Assembly: GCA_022559985.1 (NCBI GenBank)
Contig: JAFJTR010000099.1
Span: 1-64,000 of the forward strand
From: Parastagonospora avenae f. sp. tritici 18332-5
Lineage: Eukaryota; Ascomycota; Dothideomycetes; Pleosporales; Phaeosphaeriaceae
Direction of reading: 5' to 3'
Length of the DNA: 64,000 bases
In this document: positions 1-10,605 of the stretch, one piece after another
How positions within the stretch are numbered: position 1 is the stretch's first letter
Layout of the letters: each line of letters begins with the position of its first letter
Program-made: the position numbers and the translations under genes
Notes under the pieces: model-generated
Told to the model about the DNA's origin: nothing
Databases searched by the model: none
Seen by the model: the letters and a program-made list of their open reading frames with translations, nothing else

Positions 1-221
1 CAACCCCCCCTCGTGCGATGTCTACACCGTGCAAACCTTTCTGCCTCGCGCGTAAGTGCTGATAGCATTTGCTAGCTAGCAGGGAGCCCATTCAACAGAC
101 GCTATGTTTCTCTGCATTAAAAGTCGCACTCCCCTTCAGCCTGCGGTTGACCAAGATCGCAAAACATTACCACTGTCCTAAAATCTCTTCGAAATAGCTC
201 ACCACCACATTCTTGCAAGAA
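1..221. promoter_or_regulatory. Upstream region of the first gene
   Basis: Non-coding DNA ahead of the dehydrogenase gene that starts at 222. The last 40 bases are rich in C and A, as is usual for fungal 5' leaders. I see no gene, repeat or clear regulatory motif, and the window edge truncates it. Confidence 0.4.
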
Positions 222-1325
222 ATGGCTTCGCTCGATCCTGTCGTAGTCCTAGGAGGTTGCGGGAGTCTGGGCCATCACATCGTCAAAAAGCTCTTCGAAG
301 CTGGATCGACCGACATCACTGTCTTCGACGTCAACGTATCAAGCAACACCGTCCTGGGCGCCAGGTACATCAAGGGCAGCATCCAGAACGCAGAAGAAGT
401 GCTCAAACTCCTCCAGAGCACGAAAGCACTTACAGTGTTCCACACCGTATCACCATCAATGCTAGGCCAGCAAAACACCGACCAGACATTCTACAACGTT
501 AACGTCAACGGCACCAAGACTCTGCTTGAGTGCATCCAAAAAACAGGCACTACAAAAGCACTGGTGTATACATCCTCCTCCTCCGTCATCCACAACAACC
601 AAACCGACCTAATCTCCGCCACCGAAGACGCGCCCTACTGCCCAGCGTCCGAACAAACAGTGTACTACACACAAACCAAAGCCGAAGCAGAGCGACTCAT
701 CCTAGCCGCTAACAGAAAACACGGCTTGCTGACAGCAGTCATCCGCGGCTGCACGCTGTTCGGCGAGAACGACAACGTCATGCCCACGCAGATCGAGAAC
801 GCGAAAGCAGGACTCGGGAAACTGCAGGTCGGAGATGGGAGAAACATGTACGATTGGACGTACACTGGCAACGCTGCATATGCGCATATACTCGCTGCCG
901 AAGCCCTGCTGCGCATTGACGTGAAGACACCACCGCGTCCCGAAGACGAAGACATGAGAGTCGACGGCGAGGAGTTCGTCATAACCAACGACGAGCCCTG
1001 GCCGTTTTGGGAGTTCGTGCGGACAGTAGGAGCCACAGCTGGGTACCCAGTCAAGAAAGAAGACATATGGGTGGTGCCGGCATGGGCGTTTTACATGTTG
1101 GCTGTCTGTGCTGAATGGGGCGTTTGGGCGGTTAGCTTGGGGCGAAGGGAGTCTCGGCTGAATAGGCAGATGGTCAAGTATTTGTCTATTAATAGGACAT
1201 TTGATATTAGTAAGGCGAGAAAGAGGTTGAGCTATCGGCCGCAGGTTGGTGTGAAGGAGGGGATTGAGAGGGCAGTTGAGGCTTATGTGGCGAAGAACCC
1301 GGATGGGACGAAGAAGAATTCATGA
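222..1325 (+). CDS. NAD(P)-dependent epimerase / 3-beta-hydroxysteroid dehydrogenase-like protein
   Basis: Extended short-chain dehydrogenase of 367 residues without introns. The N-terminus carries the dinucleotide-binding glycine motif GGCGSLGHHIVKKL, and the catalytic Tyr-x-x-x-Lys lies in YYTQTKAEAE after a serine-rich strand (SSSSVI). This arrangement is typical of the 3-beta-HSD/sterol-4-alpha-carboxylate 3-dehydrogenase (ERG26-like) family, which oxidises a sterol or similar alcohol with NAD. A hydrophobic stretch in the last third (around WVVPAWAFYMLAVCAEWGVWAV) could associate with a membrane, as in ERG26 relatives. The ATG at 222 is the first methionine; the frame is open 9 bases further upstream only through a TTG. 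The substrate cannot be told from sequence: it could be a sterol, a secondary metabolite or a sugar nucleotide. Family call is firm, exact role is inference. Confidence 0.85.
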   Translation: MASLDPVVVLGGCGSLGHHIVKKLFEAGSTDITVFDVNVSSNTVLGARYIKGSIQNAEEVLKLLQSTKALTVFHTVSPSMLGQQNTDQTFYNVNVNGTKTLLECIQKTGTTKALVYTSSSSVIHNNQTDLISATEDAPYCPASEQTVYYTQTKAEAERLILAANRKHGLLTAVIRGCTLFGENDNVMPTQIENAKAGLGKLQVGDGRNMYDWTYTGNAAYAHILAAEALLRIDVKTPPRPEDEDMRVDGEEFVITNDEPWPFWEFVRTVGATAGYPVKKEDIWVVPAWAFYMLAVCAEWGVWAVSLGRRESRLNRQMVKYLSINRTFDISKARKRLSYRPQVGVKEGIERAVEAYVAKNPDGTKKNS

Positions 1326-1775
1326 TGTAACCTATGGTATGATGATAAGAGCGATCTCCATTTATCTTGAAATTTGGACGCGGAGAACCTACTATACCAC
1401 TTTCCAAGTATAGTTTACCTAGAAGTTTTACATTGCGCAATGATTGTAGAAAGGGAAGAGGAATGCAGTGACGTTCAAACAAGAGTGGGGTGAAACGAAG
1501 CTAAGCCCCGCAGATAGATTGTGACAGGCGAATCATCGATAAGACGCCTCGACCTCAGAGCTTGACTTCTACATGATTTCTCACAAAAGCACATTTGCAA
1601 TAATTGGGACTACACCCTGGTCCACTCCAAAAGAGGCTCCGTAGAACCAATATTCCAGCAAAGTCCAATACTCCAGCGTCGCCATCCCGCCCACTGTATA
1701 CACTATACTACACCATACTACGCCACACTAAACCAACAACTCTCCTATCTCTCAGCCTCCGTTAAAACATCAACC
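1326..1775. other. Intergenic region, promoter of the asparaginase-like gene
   Basis: 450 bases between two genes in the same direction. The part just before 1776 is a pyrimidine- and ACA-rich leader (repeated ACTATACTACACC-type words). No other feature was seen. Confidence 0.5.
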
Positions 1776-3029
1776 ATGCCCCCTTCCGAACCATACCCCA
1801 AATCAGGTCCCATAACCCCACGCATCATAATCCACGGCGGCGCCGGCAACATCACCAAAACCTCCCTTCCCCTCGATCTCTACAACACCTACCGCACCTC
1901 CCTCCTCTCAATCCTCATCACCTCCAACACGCTCCTCCAAGCACCTGACGCCACCGCCCTCGACATCGCCACGCAGGCCGTCTCACTGCTCGAAAACTCC
2001 CCGCTCTATAACTCCGCCCACGGCGCCGTCTTTACTTCCGCAGGCACCACCGAGCTCGAATGCAGCGTGATGGTGAGTGATGGATGGAGGAAGAGAGGCG
2101 TGGGTTGTATGTTGCTGTCACGCGTGAAGAATCCGATTTTGTTGGCGAGGGAATTATTAATCCGCGGGGAGGATGTAGGGGGTCAGGGGAGTGGCGAACA
2201 CGCACACTACAGCGGGTCGTTCGCAGAATCGCTGGCGGAGAAATGGGGTCTCGACATCGTCGACCCAAGCTATTTCTGGACGCGCAGGAGGTGGGAGGAG
2301 CATTTGCGGGGGCTGGTTGAAGGAGAGGGTGCGGTAGGGGTTAGTGATTGGGAGAAGAAGAATTATGTCCCGATGGGCACGTGTGGTGCGGTTGTTATCG
2401 ATTCGCATGGCACGATTTGCGTGGCGACGAGTACGGGGGGGTTGACGAATAAAGCCCCGGGACGCATTGGGGATACGCCGTGTATGGGCACGGGGTATTG
2501 GGCGGAGCAGTGGTATGAGGATGCGAGGGCGATGGTGTATCAGCAGCAAGCTGTGGCGGCGCCGATTGAGCGGATTAGTAGAGGGGATATTGGCGGATTG
2601 TTGGGGGAGTGTTTGGGTGGGACGATGTCGGTGCAACAGCAAGTGGAGAAGCAAAGAGATATTAGACATGCGGTTGGGCTGTCGGGCACGGGGAATGGGG
2701 ATAGTTTCATTCGCATGGCGGCGACACGGACGGCGGCTGCGTATTCGCGGTTTTCGAATAAGTCGCTTGCGAAGGCGACGACGTGGATGCTGGGACGGGG
2801 TGGCGAGCTGCAAAAGTCTGCGGGTGAGCGTTGGGGTAAGACGGGCGAAGGGCAAGGTGGAATGATCGGCATCGAATTAGTGGGCGAGAAAGTGGATGTA
2901 GTGTTTGACTACAACTGCGGTGGTTTGTTCAGGGCATGGACGGAAGAAGACGGAAGTAAGAAGTGTTTGATCTTCAGGGAGGACAGCTGGGAAAGTGGAC
3001 CAGAGGGATGGGAGAGTGTTTGCGGCTAG
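1776..3029 (+). CDS. Asparaginase / threonine aspartase-type Ntn hydrolase
   Basis: Single-exon protein of 417 residues belonging to the plant-type asparaginase / taspase family, whose precursors cut themselves to expose a catalytic N-terminal threonine. The family start IIHGGAGN is at residues 18-25. The autoprocessing site is GTCGAVVID with the predicted nucleophile at Thr202, followed by a GG-containing substrate loop (ATSTGGLTNKAPGRIGDTP) and by SGTGNGDSFIR, which fits the oxyanion and substrate-binding strand. Expected activity is hydrolysis of L-asparagine, beta-aspartyl peptides or glycosyl-asparagine, or Taspase-like proteolysis; the subfamily is not decided. There is no signal peptide, so it is probably cytosolic. 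The coding sequence shifts from C-rich to G-rich wobble bases near residue 90, which is odd but leaves the frame intact. Confidence 0.85.
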   Translation: MPPSEPYPKSGPITPRIIIHGGAGNITKTSLPLDLYNTYRTSLLSILITSNTLLQAPDATALDIATQAVSLLENSPLYNSAHGAVFTSAGTTELECSVMVSDGWRKRGVGCMLLSRVKNPILLARELLIRGEDVGGQGSGEHAHYSGSFAESLAEKWGLDIVDPSYFWTRRRWEEHLRGLVEGEGAVGVSDWEKKNYVPMGTCGAVVIDSHGTICVATSTGGLTNKAPGRIGDTPCMGTGYWAEQWYEDARAMVYQQQAVAAPIERISRGDIGGLLGECLGGTMSVQQQVEKQRDIRHAVGLSGTGNGDSFIRMAATRTAAAYSRFSNKSLAKATTWMLGRGGELQKSAGERWGKTGEGQGGMIGIELVGEKVDVVFDYNCGGLFRAWTEEDGSKKCLIFREDSWESGPEGWESVCG

Positions 3030-3241
3030 CTATGAATACCAACAAGAGAGTTGCTGGCAATTTTGAAAGCGATGTTGAAGTAAGCAATTTACACCTCGTG
3101 GCAAGTGATCGATTCTTCGCTAGTCTAAAAAATGCGCAGAACTTGTGGTATCTTTCCATGAACAGTGCAACAAGTCAAGTATGCGGCCCAAGGAAAATCG
3201 TAAAGGGTATTGATGGATCATGTACTCGGACGCAGCAGTAT

Positions 3242-4707
3242 CTATACAGTCTCGACGTAGTTGCTGCAGGTTGTTAGTCACGTGATCATCATGGCATGCG
3301 TCGTGCGTATAACATACCTCGGGAAAATGCCTTCCCTCGAGCCTATTCTTCCAGTCCACCAGTCAGTCTCGTTGTCCGTCTTCTTTAAGATGGTAATGAC
3401 TTCGCCCTTCTTGAAACCCAGGTCGCCCGGTTGGTCCGCGTCAAATGTGAATTTCGCAATCGCTTGATCGTTCCCCAGGCCAGCCTTCTTCGCGCCAAAC
3501 ACTGGCTTGGGTGCTGTGGGTCGGCCAGGTTTTGAGTCACTGTATGAGTAGTCGTCGCCAAACGTCGATGCACGGGTCCTACCATCCAAGCGATCGAAAG
3601 TCTCGTTGGGGTTTGCGCGTGTGGAGAAGGAACGGCTAACTCCTGCGGACTGCGGCTGGCGGTCGTATACGTCGTCTGCCCATGTTGATGAGCGCTGGGG
3701 ACGGTCGCGGTATTGATAGTCGTCGTTTGCCGTGCCCACGGAGCCTGTGCGGTCTCGTCGCACGCCCTCGCCCATTGCATCTCCCTGTCGGCCTTGCCAC
3801 ACAACATTGTCGTGCGAGTCATCGTAGACGGGGATGTCGTTGTACATGGCGCTGTCGCCCGCGGCAGCAGCGCCTCCTATGCCCGAAAAGACTCTCGAGT
3901 TGAGGACGCGGAGGAGAGGTTCCGCGGCTGGTGGTGGGGGAACCTGTCCGCTGAGCAGCTCGCGTGCAGTCCATCGGCGCCCGTACAGTTTCTCGTTGGC
4001 GTCTCTTCGCTCAATGATGCCGCTGCCTTCCAAACTGACACCCGCGAACAGTCCCTTTGTCTTGCTGTAGCTGAATATGCCCGCCACGCCCTTCAAACTC
4101 GCTGCTCCGGCTGCTTCCGCATTTCGGCCGACGGGTCCTGCCGCAATCGAGACATTGCCGCCCAATGTCAACGATCCGGCCTGTGCGAACGTCCTCACGG
4201 CTGACGCATCGTTGAGAATGAAGACAAAGTCGGTGAGCTCGAAGCCAATCTGTCCGCCGAAACCGCCGCCGACCGTTCCGATCGCTGAGGGCGCTGACCA
4301 CGAGCCGTCGGCGAGACGGGCGACTACAACACCGGAACCGAATCGCGCAGTGCCGAGGAAGCCTGCTTTGAATACTGTGAGAATTGCGAGGCCCTGCAAA
4401 CATTTCCGTTAGCACCTATCATCGCGAAGCACCTGAGATAAAGCTGGGCAAACCTGGACAACATCACGGATAGCCGGAAGCAAGAAAAGACAGTTCCTAC
4501 CTTTGCATTGGCAAGAACCTGTGGAGGAATAATCTTGTCAGGCCCAAAAGCCTGTCGCGGATCGACAAAAGACGCCAGAATCTTGCCCGTCTTTCTGCAC
4601 TCGCCTGTTTGGTTTCAGCTGTCAGTCGACGTCATTGGCGTCCGCGGCGGAATGAGACACTTACTCCTCATAGAAGAGGGCAGCGGGTTGTTGAGACCAA
4701 GCGGCAT
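3242..4707 (-). CDS. SYLF (Ysc84) plus SH3 domain actin-patch protein, LSB3/YSC84 type
   Basis: Four exons join into 414 residues: 4707-4665, 4604-4501, 4393-3318 and 3263-3242. The introns (60, 107 and 54 bp) have GTAAGT, GTAGGA and GTATGT donors and CAG acceptors. The first exon encodes MPLGLNNPLPSSMR, and exon 2 gives the family block around FVDPRQAFGPDKIIPP. Exon 3 holds the rest of the lipid-binding SYLF domain (GGFGGQIGFELTDFVFIL), a disordered R/D/S-rich linker, and the SH3 domain (IAKFTFDADQPGDLGF...WWTGRIG). The tiny last exon supplies the conserved SH3 end, giving GIFPSNYVETV. Known family members bind phosphoinositides and actin-assembly factors at endocytic patches. Without the last intron the protein would run into an unconserved tail, so the splice model is well supported. 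Confidence 0.92.
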
Positions 4708-5172
4708 CTTGCAGGAATGGTGGGAAAAGCTGCTACTAGGGAATTTGGGAACAATGTATGTTTATGCGCAAGGAAAAGCGCCGGGTGGTGTGCTTATGCA
4801 GCGTGTAGGCGGGGGTGTTGGGTACAGCTTTGGGCGTGACAAGCGTGCTGTGGCTCAGCCGACACGACGCGTGCTTGGCTCGCCGCCGACGCGCAAGTCC
4901 GCAGCCACCACCACTCTCACTGTCACACGCCCGGACACCAGTTTTCTTATTGTTGTATGATTTCCTCCGACAAATTGTCATGAATTCTTCGAATATTCTC
5001 GACATGACGTCATATTTGACGCCTCAGCACAGCCGCGCATTATCGAGAACATTCGCAGATTAAGTGTCCGTGCTTTAGATACCGCTAAGCTCATCATTCA
5101 CCTGTTCATCTTCCATTCGTCCTCCAAGGTCTATGTCTCCGTCTCATCCGCCAAATCTCAAATGTTGAGCAT
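4708..5172. other. Intergenic region between LSB3-like gene and secreted-protein pair
   Basis: Promoter side of the SH3 gene and 3' flank of the first cysteine-rich protein gene. It contains short purine/pyrimidine runs but no open frame that looks coding, no repeat and no RNA gene that I can support. Confidence 0.4.
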
Positions 5173-5552
5173 TCAGCAATGCCACAGACACATCGGGCCA
5201 CACCACTTCCCATCCACAACAGCCTTGCAGATGAGCGGCTTGCAGTCCTTCCAGCACTGGTCGTTAGTGCAGGCCTATTTCTCTTGTTAGTTTGCGCTAG
5301 GTGAAGCCCGATATATTTCACTCACCTCGTGGCACTTGCGAAGGAGCGCAGAGCACTCTCCGCAGTTGTACTTGTTGGCGTCCTGGAGTCGAATTAGCAA
5401 ACAGTGGAAGCGATCATGTGAGGAAGGCGTACCAAGACTGAGACCGGGGAAGCAGAGGTTGAGTCGTCGACCTGCGGAATGGCGGTGCTCATGGCGAGGG
5501 CGAAGAGTGCGAAGAGACTAAGGAGGAAGGTGAAGGCCTTCATGTTGAACAT
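5173..5552 (-). CDS. Small secreted cysteine-rich protein, copy 1
   Basis: Three exons (5552-5433, 5382-5326, 5274-5173) give 92 residues. Introns of 50 and 51 bp have GTACGC and GTGAGT donors, CTAAT/CTAAC branch points and CAG/TAG acceptors. A clear signal peptide (MKAFTFLLSLFALFALA) is followed by a short acidic/Ser-rich segment and a compact domain with ten cysteines spaced C-x2-C-x6-C-x3-C-x4-C-x3-C-x4-C-x8-C-x3-C-x3-C ending at the last residue. Ten cysteines suggest five disulfides and an extracellular role, as in fungal effector-like or antimicrobial-like proteins; no named family was recognised. A second ATG at 5543 matches the start of the neighbouring paralogue (copy 2), so the mature start could be three codons shorter. 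The adjacent copy at 5836-6180 has the same intron layout and near-identical cysteine spacing, which is strong support that both are genes. Confidence 0.8.
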
Positions 5553-5835
5553 GTTGAAAGATGTAGGGACTTGATTTGGTGGTTTGGTAAGGTAAGGTTG
5601 AGATTGGTTGAGATTGGCTGATCTTGAGCTCGTTGACGGCGGTGGTAAGTTCTCTGAGAACACTCTTGGTAAGGTTTGTATGCTATCGAGGGGAATCATG
5701 GTCGTGTCATGTGCCTGGCACCGTTTGTGCTAGCCGTTGGCAAACACTCTCTCTCACTACGTCATCGCTCAACTGTCTCCGACCCTGTCCTATCCCATCT
5801 CATCATCTCCTTCACCAAGCCCGAGTGTTGAATAC

Positions 5836-6180
5836 TCAGCAATGCGACCAACACAGTCCACAGAACATCCCATTCGACAGAGCCGCACACGTCCCCGTCA
5901 GGCAATCGCCCCTGCACTGGTTGACAGTGCATCCCTGTCCCTTCAGTCATTTCATGATATATCAAGGTTGGAGCATTCTATTTACGACTGTGCACTTGCG
6001 AAGGATGTCGGTGCAAGCTTTGCAGGTTTCGCTTTTAGTGTCATTCTGAGGTGGAGTCAGAGCTGGTTTGGAATGGTAATGTCAAAACAAAAACGTGACG
6101 TCGCTGGTCTGTGAGATGGCGGTGCTTACAGCAAGGGCTAAGAGGGCGAATGGGCCAAGGAGGAAGAATAAAGCCTTCAT
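5836..6180 (-). CDS. Small secreted cysteine-rich protein, copy 2 (paralogue)
   Basis: Lies 284 bp upstream of copy 1 on the same strand. Exon 1 starts at 6180 with the signal peptide MKALFFLLGPFALLALA, exon 2 is 6045-5986 and exon 3 is 5934-5836. Ten cysteines follow the same spacing as copy 1 except that one C-x3-C interval is C-x2-C. Intron 2 (51 bp) has donor GTAAAT and acceptor CAG. The end of exon 1 is uncertain. A donor at 6099 (GTCACG) keeps residues matching copy 1 through QTSD, while a better donor at 6129 (GTAAGC) would remove ten residues directly after the signal peptide; both stay in frame, giving about 79 or 69 residues. The 3' flank after the stop also resembles copy 1 (TTCAACA shared), indicating a fairly recent tandem duplication. 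Confidence 0.72.
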
Positions 6181-6837
6181 GTTGGACGATTCGAGGACTC
6201 GATCGGTATATTGTGGGGTGAATTCTCAGCTGACGATCATGATAGTTGCTTGAAGACCGCACTTGGTGCAGCATTTATACTCTGCAGGTTGAGGTCGAGA
6301 TTGAATTTCAGTTGCAAGTAACCATTTGCGCGCCCACGCCCACTACGAGGTAACATAAGTATAGGCCGGGTGCTCCAACTTGGTTCCTTTGTGAGACTTA
6401 CCGCACAACAACATGCAGGACCATAACCGATATAGGTACGGAGGATTACTCTAGATCGAGCGTTCGTGTGAAACATTTGCTGAAGTCAAGGATGACATAG
6501 CCTCCTGCGATCATTGTACAACCGTTGCTTTAAATGTGGTGTCGCGTGGGCGTCTCTAGCGTGAACCCTTGTTCATGCATGACGTATTTCTCATCCCGAC
6601 GACGCTCCGATGCACGCAAGCTATTCGAATGTGGAAGGTCCATCTACCCGAGCTACATAGCTACCCCTCTTCGACATCGTTATCGATGAATAACATACAT
6701 GACGCGAAGGCCAATCCCATGTATTTGATATCGAGTTTACTCCAACATCTCCAACACCTCCATTTACTGATCAATAAATAAGCTTGGAAAGCTTGTAACA
6801 ATCACTATTCTAATCTTTTGTTAATCATACTGCAACC
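6181..6837. promoter_or_regulatory. Divergent intergenic region
   Basis: 657 bases separating the cysteine-rich pair (minus strand) from the amidase gene (plus strand), so it holds both promoters. The last 60 bases before 6838 are AT-rich with CATCTCCAACACC-type leader words. No repeat or RNA gene was seen. Confidence 0.45.
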
Positions 6838-8661
6838 ATGACATCGAACTGGGAAACCATCGCCAGGCAAAAGAGCGACTCCATCCTCGCAGCTATCCCC
6901 AAGGAATGGCGCATCTCAAGCCCTCCCTCAGTAGAAGACCAACCAGACGTAACAACCTACATCGAGCAATTCCTCTCCAAAGAAGAGCTAGCAATCACCG
7001 CCTGCAGCGCCGAGCAAATCGCACAGAAATGCGGCTCAGGAGAATGGTCCGCCGAAGCAGTAACACGCGCCTTCTGCCACCGCGCAGCACTCGCTCACCA
7101 ACTGTTAAACTGCCTGCATGAGATATTCTTCGACGCGGCGATTGAAGATGCAAAGGCCCTGGATGCATATTATGCCGAACATAAGCGCACAAAGGGTCCT
7201 CTGCATGGTGTTCCGGTCTCGCTCAAGGACCAGTTCCATGTCAAGGGCATGGAGACGAGTATGGGGTATGTAGGCTGGATCGGGACTTTTGAAGGGCAGA
7301 AGGGCACGGGGAAAGAGAAGGTGTATGAGAGTGAGATGGTGACAATGTTGAGGAATGCAGGTGCGGTGTTGTATGTCAAGACAAGTGTGCCGCATACGTT
7401 GATGAGTGGGGAGACGGTGAATAACATTATTGGATACACGCTCAACCCGAAGAACAGGCGGTTGACGGCGGGTGGAAGTTCGGGGGGTGAGGGCGCGCTG
7501 ATTGGGATCAGGGGGTGTTAGTCGTCCTTCCCCTTACAGTCTGAACATATTGCTTGAAGACTGAATCAGGATTGTGTAAATGTTAACATACCACAGCACC
7601 CCTCGGTCTCGGCACCGACATAGGCGGCAGCATCCGTATCCCCGCCGCCTTTAACGGCCTCTACGGCCTCCGCCCCTCCACCGGCCGTCTCCCCTACCAC
7701 GGTATGGCCAACTCCATGGACGGCCAAAACAGCATCCTCTCGGTCGTCGGACCGCTCGGCACCACCGCCTCCTCCCTACGCCTCATCACTCAAACCTTCC
7801 TCGACCAGAAACCCTGGGAAGTTGACCCCATGGTGCACGAGATTCCCTGGCGCTACACCGAGGAAAACAGCATCAACGAGAACATCCACGACGGCCGGGG
7901 CATGGTCAAGAAGGGCGGGAAATTGTGTTTTGGGGTGTTGAAGAGCGATGGCGTTGTGCAGACCACACCGCCGGTGAAGCGCGCGGTGGATATCTTGGTA
8001 AAGAGAATCAAAGCCGCGGGGCATGAAGTCATTCCATGGACACCTCCTTCGCACAAAACCATCGTCGACACCGGATTCAAATCTTGGGTCTTTGACGGCG
8101 GCAAAGACGTCAAAGGCGCTTTCGCACTCTCGGGCGAGCCGATGAGCGATCAAGTCAAGTTCTACTCTTCACTGGAGAAAGAGGCGTCGGCGAGTGAAGT
8201 CGCGGCGACAAACGTCGAATTGCGGACGCTGAAGAAAGAATACTTGGACTACTGGACTGGTACGAGTGCGCAGACAAGTACGGGGCGCTCAGTCGATGCG
8301 GTAATATCTCCACTAGCTCCGTTCCCAGCTGCTCGGCCGAAGAAGTACTCGTACTACGGCTATTCCACTTGGGTCAATGTGCTGGATTATACGAGCGTTG
8401 TTGTGCCGGTTACGAATGTAGATAAGGCGGTGGATGTGAAGGATGAGGCGTTCAAGGCGGTGAGCGACCTGGATCAGCAGATTCAAGATGATTGTGAGTT
8501 TTTCCCGTTCTGGGTGGGGAAAAGATGCTAACGGTGCGATAGATGATCCAGAGATATATGACGGTGCGCATGTGAGCTTGCAGATTGTTGGAAAGAGACT
8601 GCAGGAGGAGAAGATGTTGGCGATTGCAGCGCATGTTGAAAACCTTCTCGGATCGAGCTAG
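6838..8661 (+). CDS. Acetamidase-like amidase (amidase signature family)
   Basis: Three exons (6838-7516, 7597-8493, 8543-8661) give 564 residues. Introns of 80 and 49 bp have GTTAGT and GTGAGT donors, GTTAACA and GCTAACG branch points and CAG/TAG acceptors. The joined frame restores the family string RGSPLGLGTDIGGS at the first junction. The Ser-cisSer-Lys triad is visible: Lys130 in VSLKDQF, Ser214 in AGGSSGGEGAL and the nucleophile Ser238 in GTDIGGSIRIPAAF. The family hydrolyses small amides such as acetamide, or fatty and aryl amides, to acid and ammonia; size and layout match fungal general amidases (AmdS-like). No signal peptide, so probably cytosolic. The 3' end is only 36 bp from the stop of the convergent next gene. 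Confidence 0.92.
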
Positions 8662-8697
8662 TGATGGCTTACGACTGCGTTCGAACAGTGAAGATGG

Positions 8698-9852
8698 CTA
8701 TTCCACAGGACAAAATCTGATCACAATGTTATCTCTGCTCGGTCCCGTGAGTACTTCCCGTGTGCGACGACTGTTTACCCATACAAAATAGCTCCATGTC
8801 CCACGCTCGTTCCCTACTGCTGCAAACATAACATCTTCTCTCCAGCTTGAATGTCTACCCGATATCTTTGGAAGATCTACTTTGAGAAAGAAGACCCCTT
8901 CCGAAGAGACTCCGTCAAGGTTGTCTGTATTCTTTCGCAAGATGGCTATGCGCTGCGAACTTGCTGCGTAGTATTGTTCCTTCGGTATATTAATCTTGAC
9001 CAAGCACGCCTTGACTCGCGCAGATCTAAGGTCGCCGAATTGCCATTCTTTCCAAGAATCGGTGCTAACCTCGTACTCGCGACAGCGCTTCAAGGTAGGA
9101 AAAGCCTGGAAGGTGGGTTGCTTGCTCCTCAGGTCGACGTAGTGATCGTACCCCATACAACGGGGACTGTTTATGATTTTCAGTGGTGCGGCACTGAAAG
9201 CAACAGTAAGATGTCTACCTCTTTTGCCGCAATTCAGGCAAAAGCGAGCGTTCCAGTAAGTTTGAAAGTTGTGCTTATCGCGCCTTCCTGCCCTCATGTC
9301 GCGATGAATTTCATCAAGTCTCGCTCTAATATCTGACAGCGAGAGCAGATGTGCCTCTGTATTGCGCTCGATCCTGGAGAAAGTAGCAACGTTGACACCT
9401 GCAAGGAACTGCTGTATCCGTGCCGAATGTGTGCTCAGTCTCTCCCGTAATGCAGCCTGTATTCCATTGGTGAATGCCAGTCGGTCGCGGTATCGCGGAT
9501 CTTTGGAGTCCAAGGATCGAAATTGGTGCAAGGCCTTTTTTATGTCAGAGAGGTCTGACATACACTCTTCTAAGCGAGCCGCTAGTTCGCCTTGTTTTCC
9601 GTGAGAAAGTTGTCGAAGGGGCGATCTTGGGTCGCCTGTTTCATTATCCAAAGTTACCAACAGTGATCGCAAGGAGCTCACTAATTATCAAATGTTAGCC
9701 ACAGCATCTTTATTCCTTATTGTGCGTTGTATCATACCATCGGCTGTGATTGTTTTAAAAGAAGCTCCTGCATCTCGACATGATTTGTAAACCTTGTAGG
9801 CGTAGGTGCTTAATAGTGCAATGTCGCCAATAGAGAACCCGAAATTCGCCAT
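8698..9852 (-). CDS. Protein with fungal STAND-type N-terminal domain, no NTPase
   Basis: Two exons (9852-9738 and 9680-8698) with a 57-bp intron (donor GTATGA, acceptor TAG) give 365 residues. The N-terminal 200 residues are helical and resemble the domain found at the front of fungal STAND/NLR-like and ankyrin proteins: MANFGFSIGDIALLSTYAYKVY, then SSLRSLLVTLDNE and heptad-rich helices. No P-loop, NACHT or NB-ARC motif follows. Instead there is a C-terminal half with a CLNC pair (RFCLNCGKRGR) and a beta-rich end. Such solo N-terminal proteins are common in fungal genomes and may regulate NLR-type proteins, but that is inference. The ATG at 9852 is used because upstream in-frame starts are not ATG. 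The function of the C-terminal part is unknown. Confidence 0.75.
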
Positions 9853-10605
9853 TTCATGATGAGCGACAGTTGGCAAGAAGGAGGGGAGGATGAAGGAAAG
9901 AGAGAAGAGGAATCAGTGATTGAAAAGTGCGTCAGCCTGGTTATAGATCGAAGCAGCTGAAGGGGCTTAGCGGGGCGCATGCATAATGGCCTAGGGGGCA
10001 CGTTGGCAGTTTGCCACGTCGTGGCCTGCACAAAATGTCTATTGTAGCACAAAGTATATGTCAAAAGAGCCTTAATTTGATAATCTTGTTCTTGAAGATT
10101 CCTGTCGCAAGCATAAGGCTTAGACTTCTGCGACAACACGGGAATCGTAGTCCGTAAAACGCTACTCAGTTTGGCACGACTCTTTGCTGCATTCAGAATT
10201 CTGCAGCCAAGATCCGCAATCGGTAGAATGCCAGACAGGTCATCGAAGTCTTCCTCTCCAGCGCTTTACCGTGCCTCGCGGGAGTGCACGGACCACCGTA
10301 CTCTGTGCCTCCCTACGTTGAGGGCCTGAACAGATGCGGCCAGAGCTTGTATCAACGTACAGCTTATGATCTACAGCCAAGTTTGAAGCGACGAACTGAA
10401 GAGGCATTCGCAGAGAGGTCACAATGATTTAATCATCTCACAACCTCATTCACCAAGCAACATTGACTATCTCACTAAAAGAGGTTAAGTAGCGCAAGTG
10501 ACAAGGATACCTCCTAGGTTCCATCAAAAGTTGGATATACTTTCATCCATTCTGTATCGATCTATCTCGTGCCCTTCCAGCCCAGTGCACTCTCACTAAG
10601 TCCAT
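9853..10605. other. Intergenic region
   Basis: About 750 bases containing the promoter of the STAND-N-terminal gene. Open frames here are short and show no protein-like composition; nothing else supported. Confidence 0.4.

Noticed and set aside
2032..2872. Several long frames on the opposite strand or in other frames inside the asparaginase-like gene
   Set aside because: They are shadows of the real gene caused by its skewed GC-rich wobble positions.
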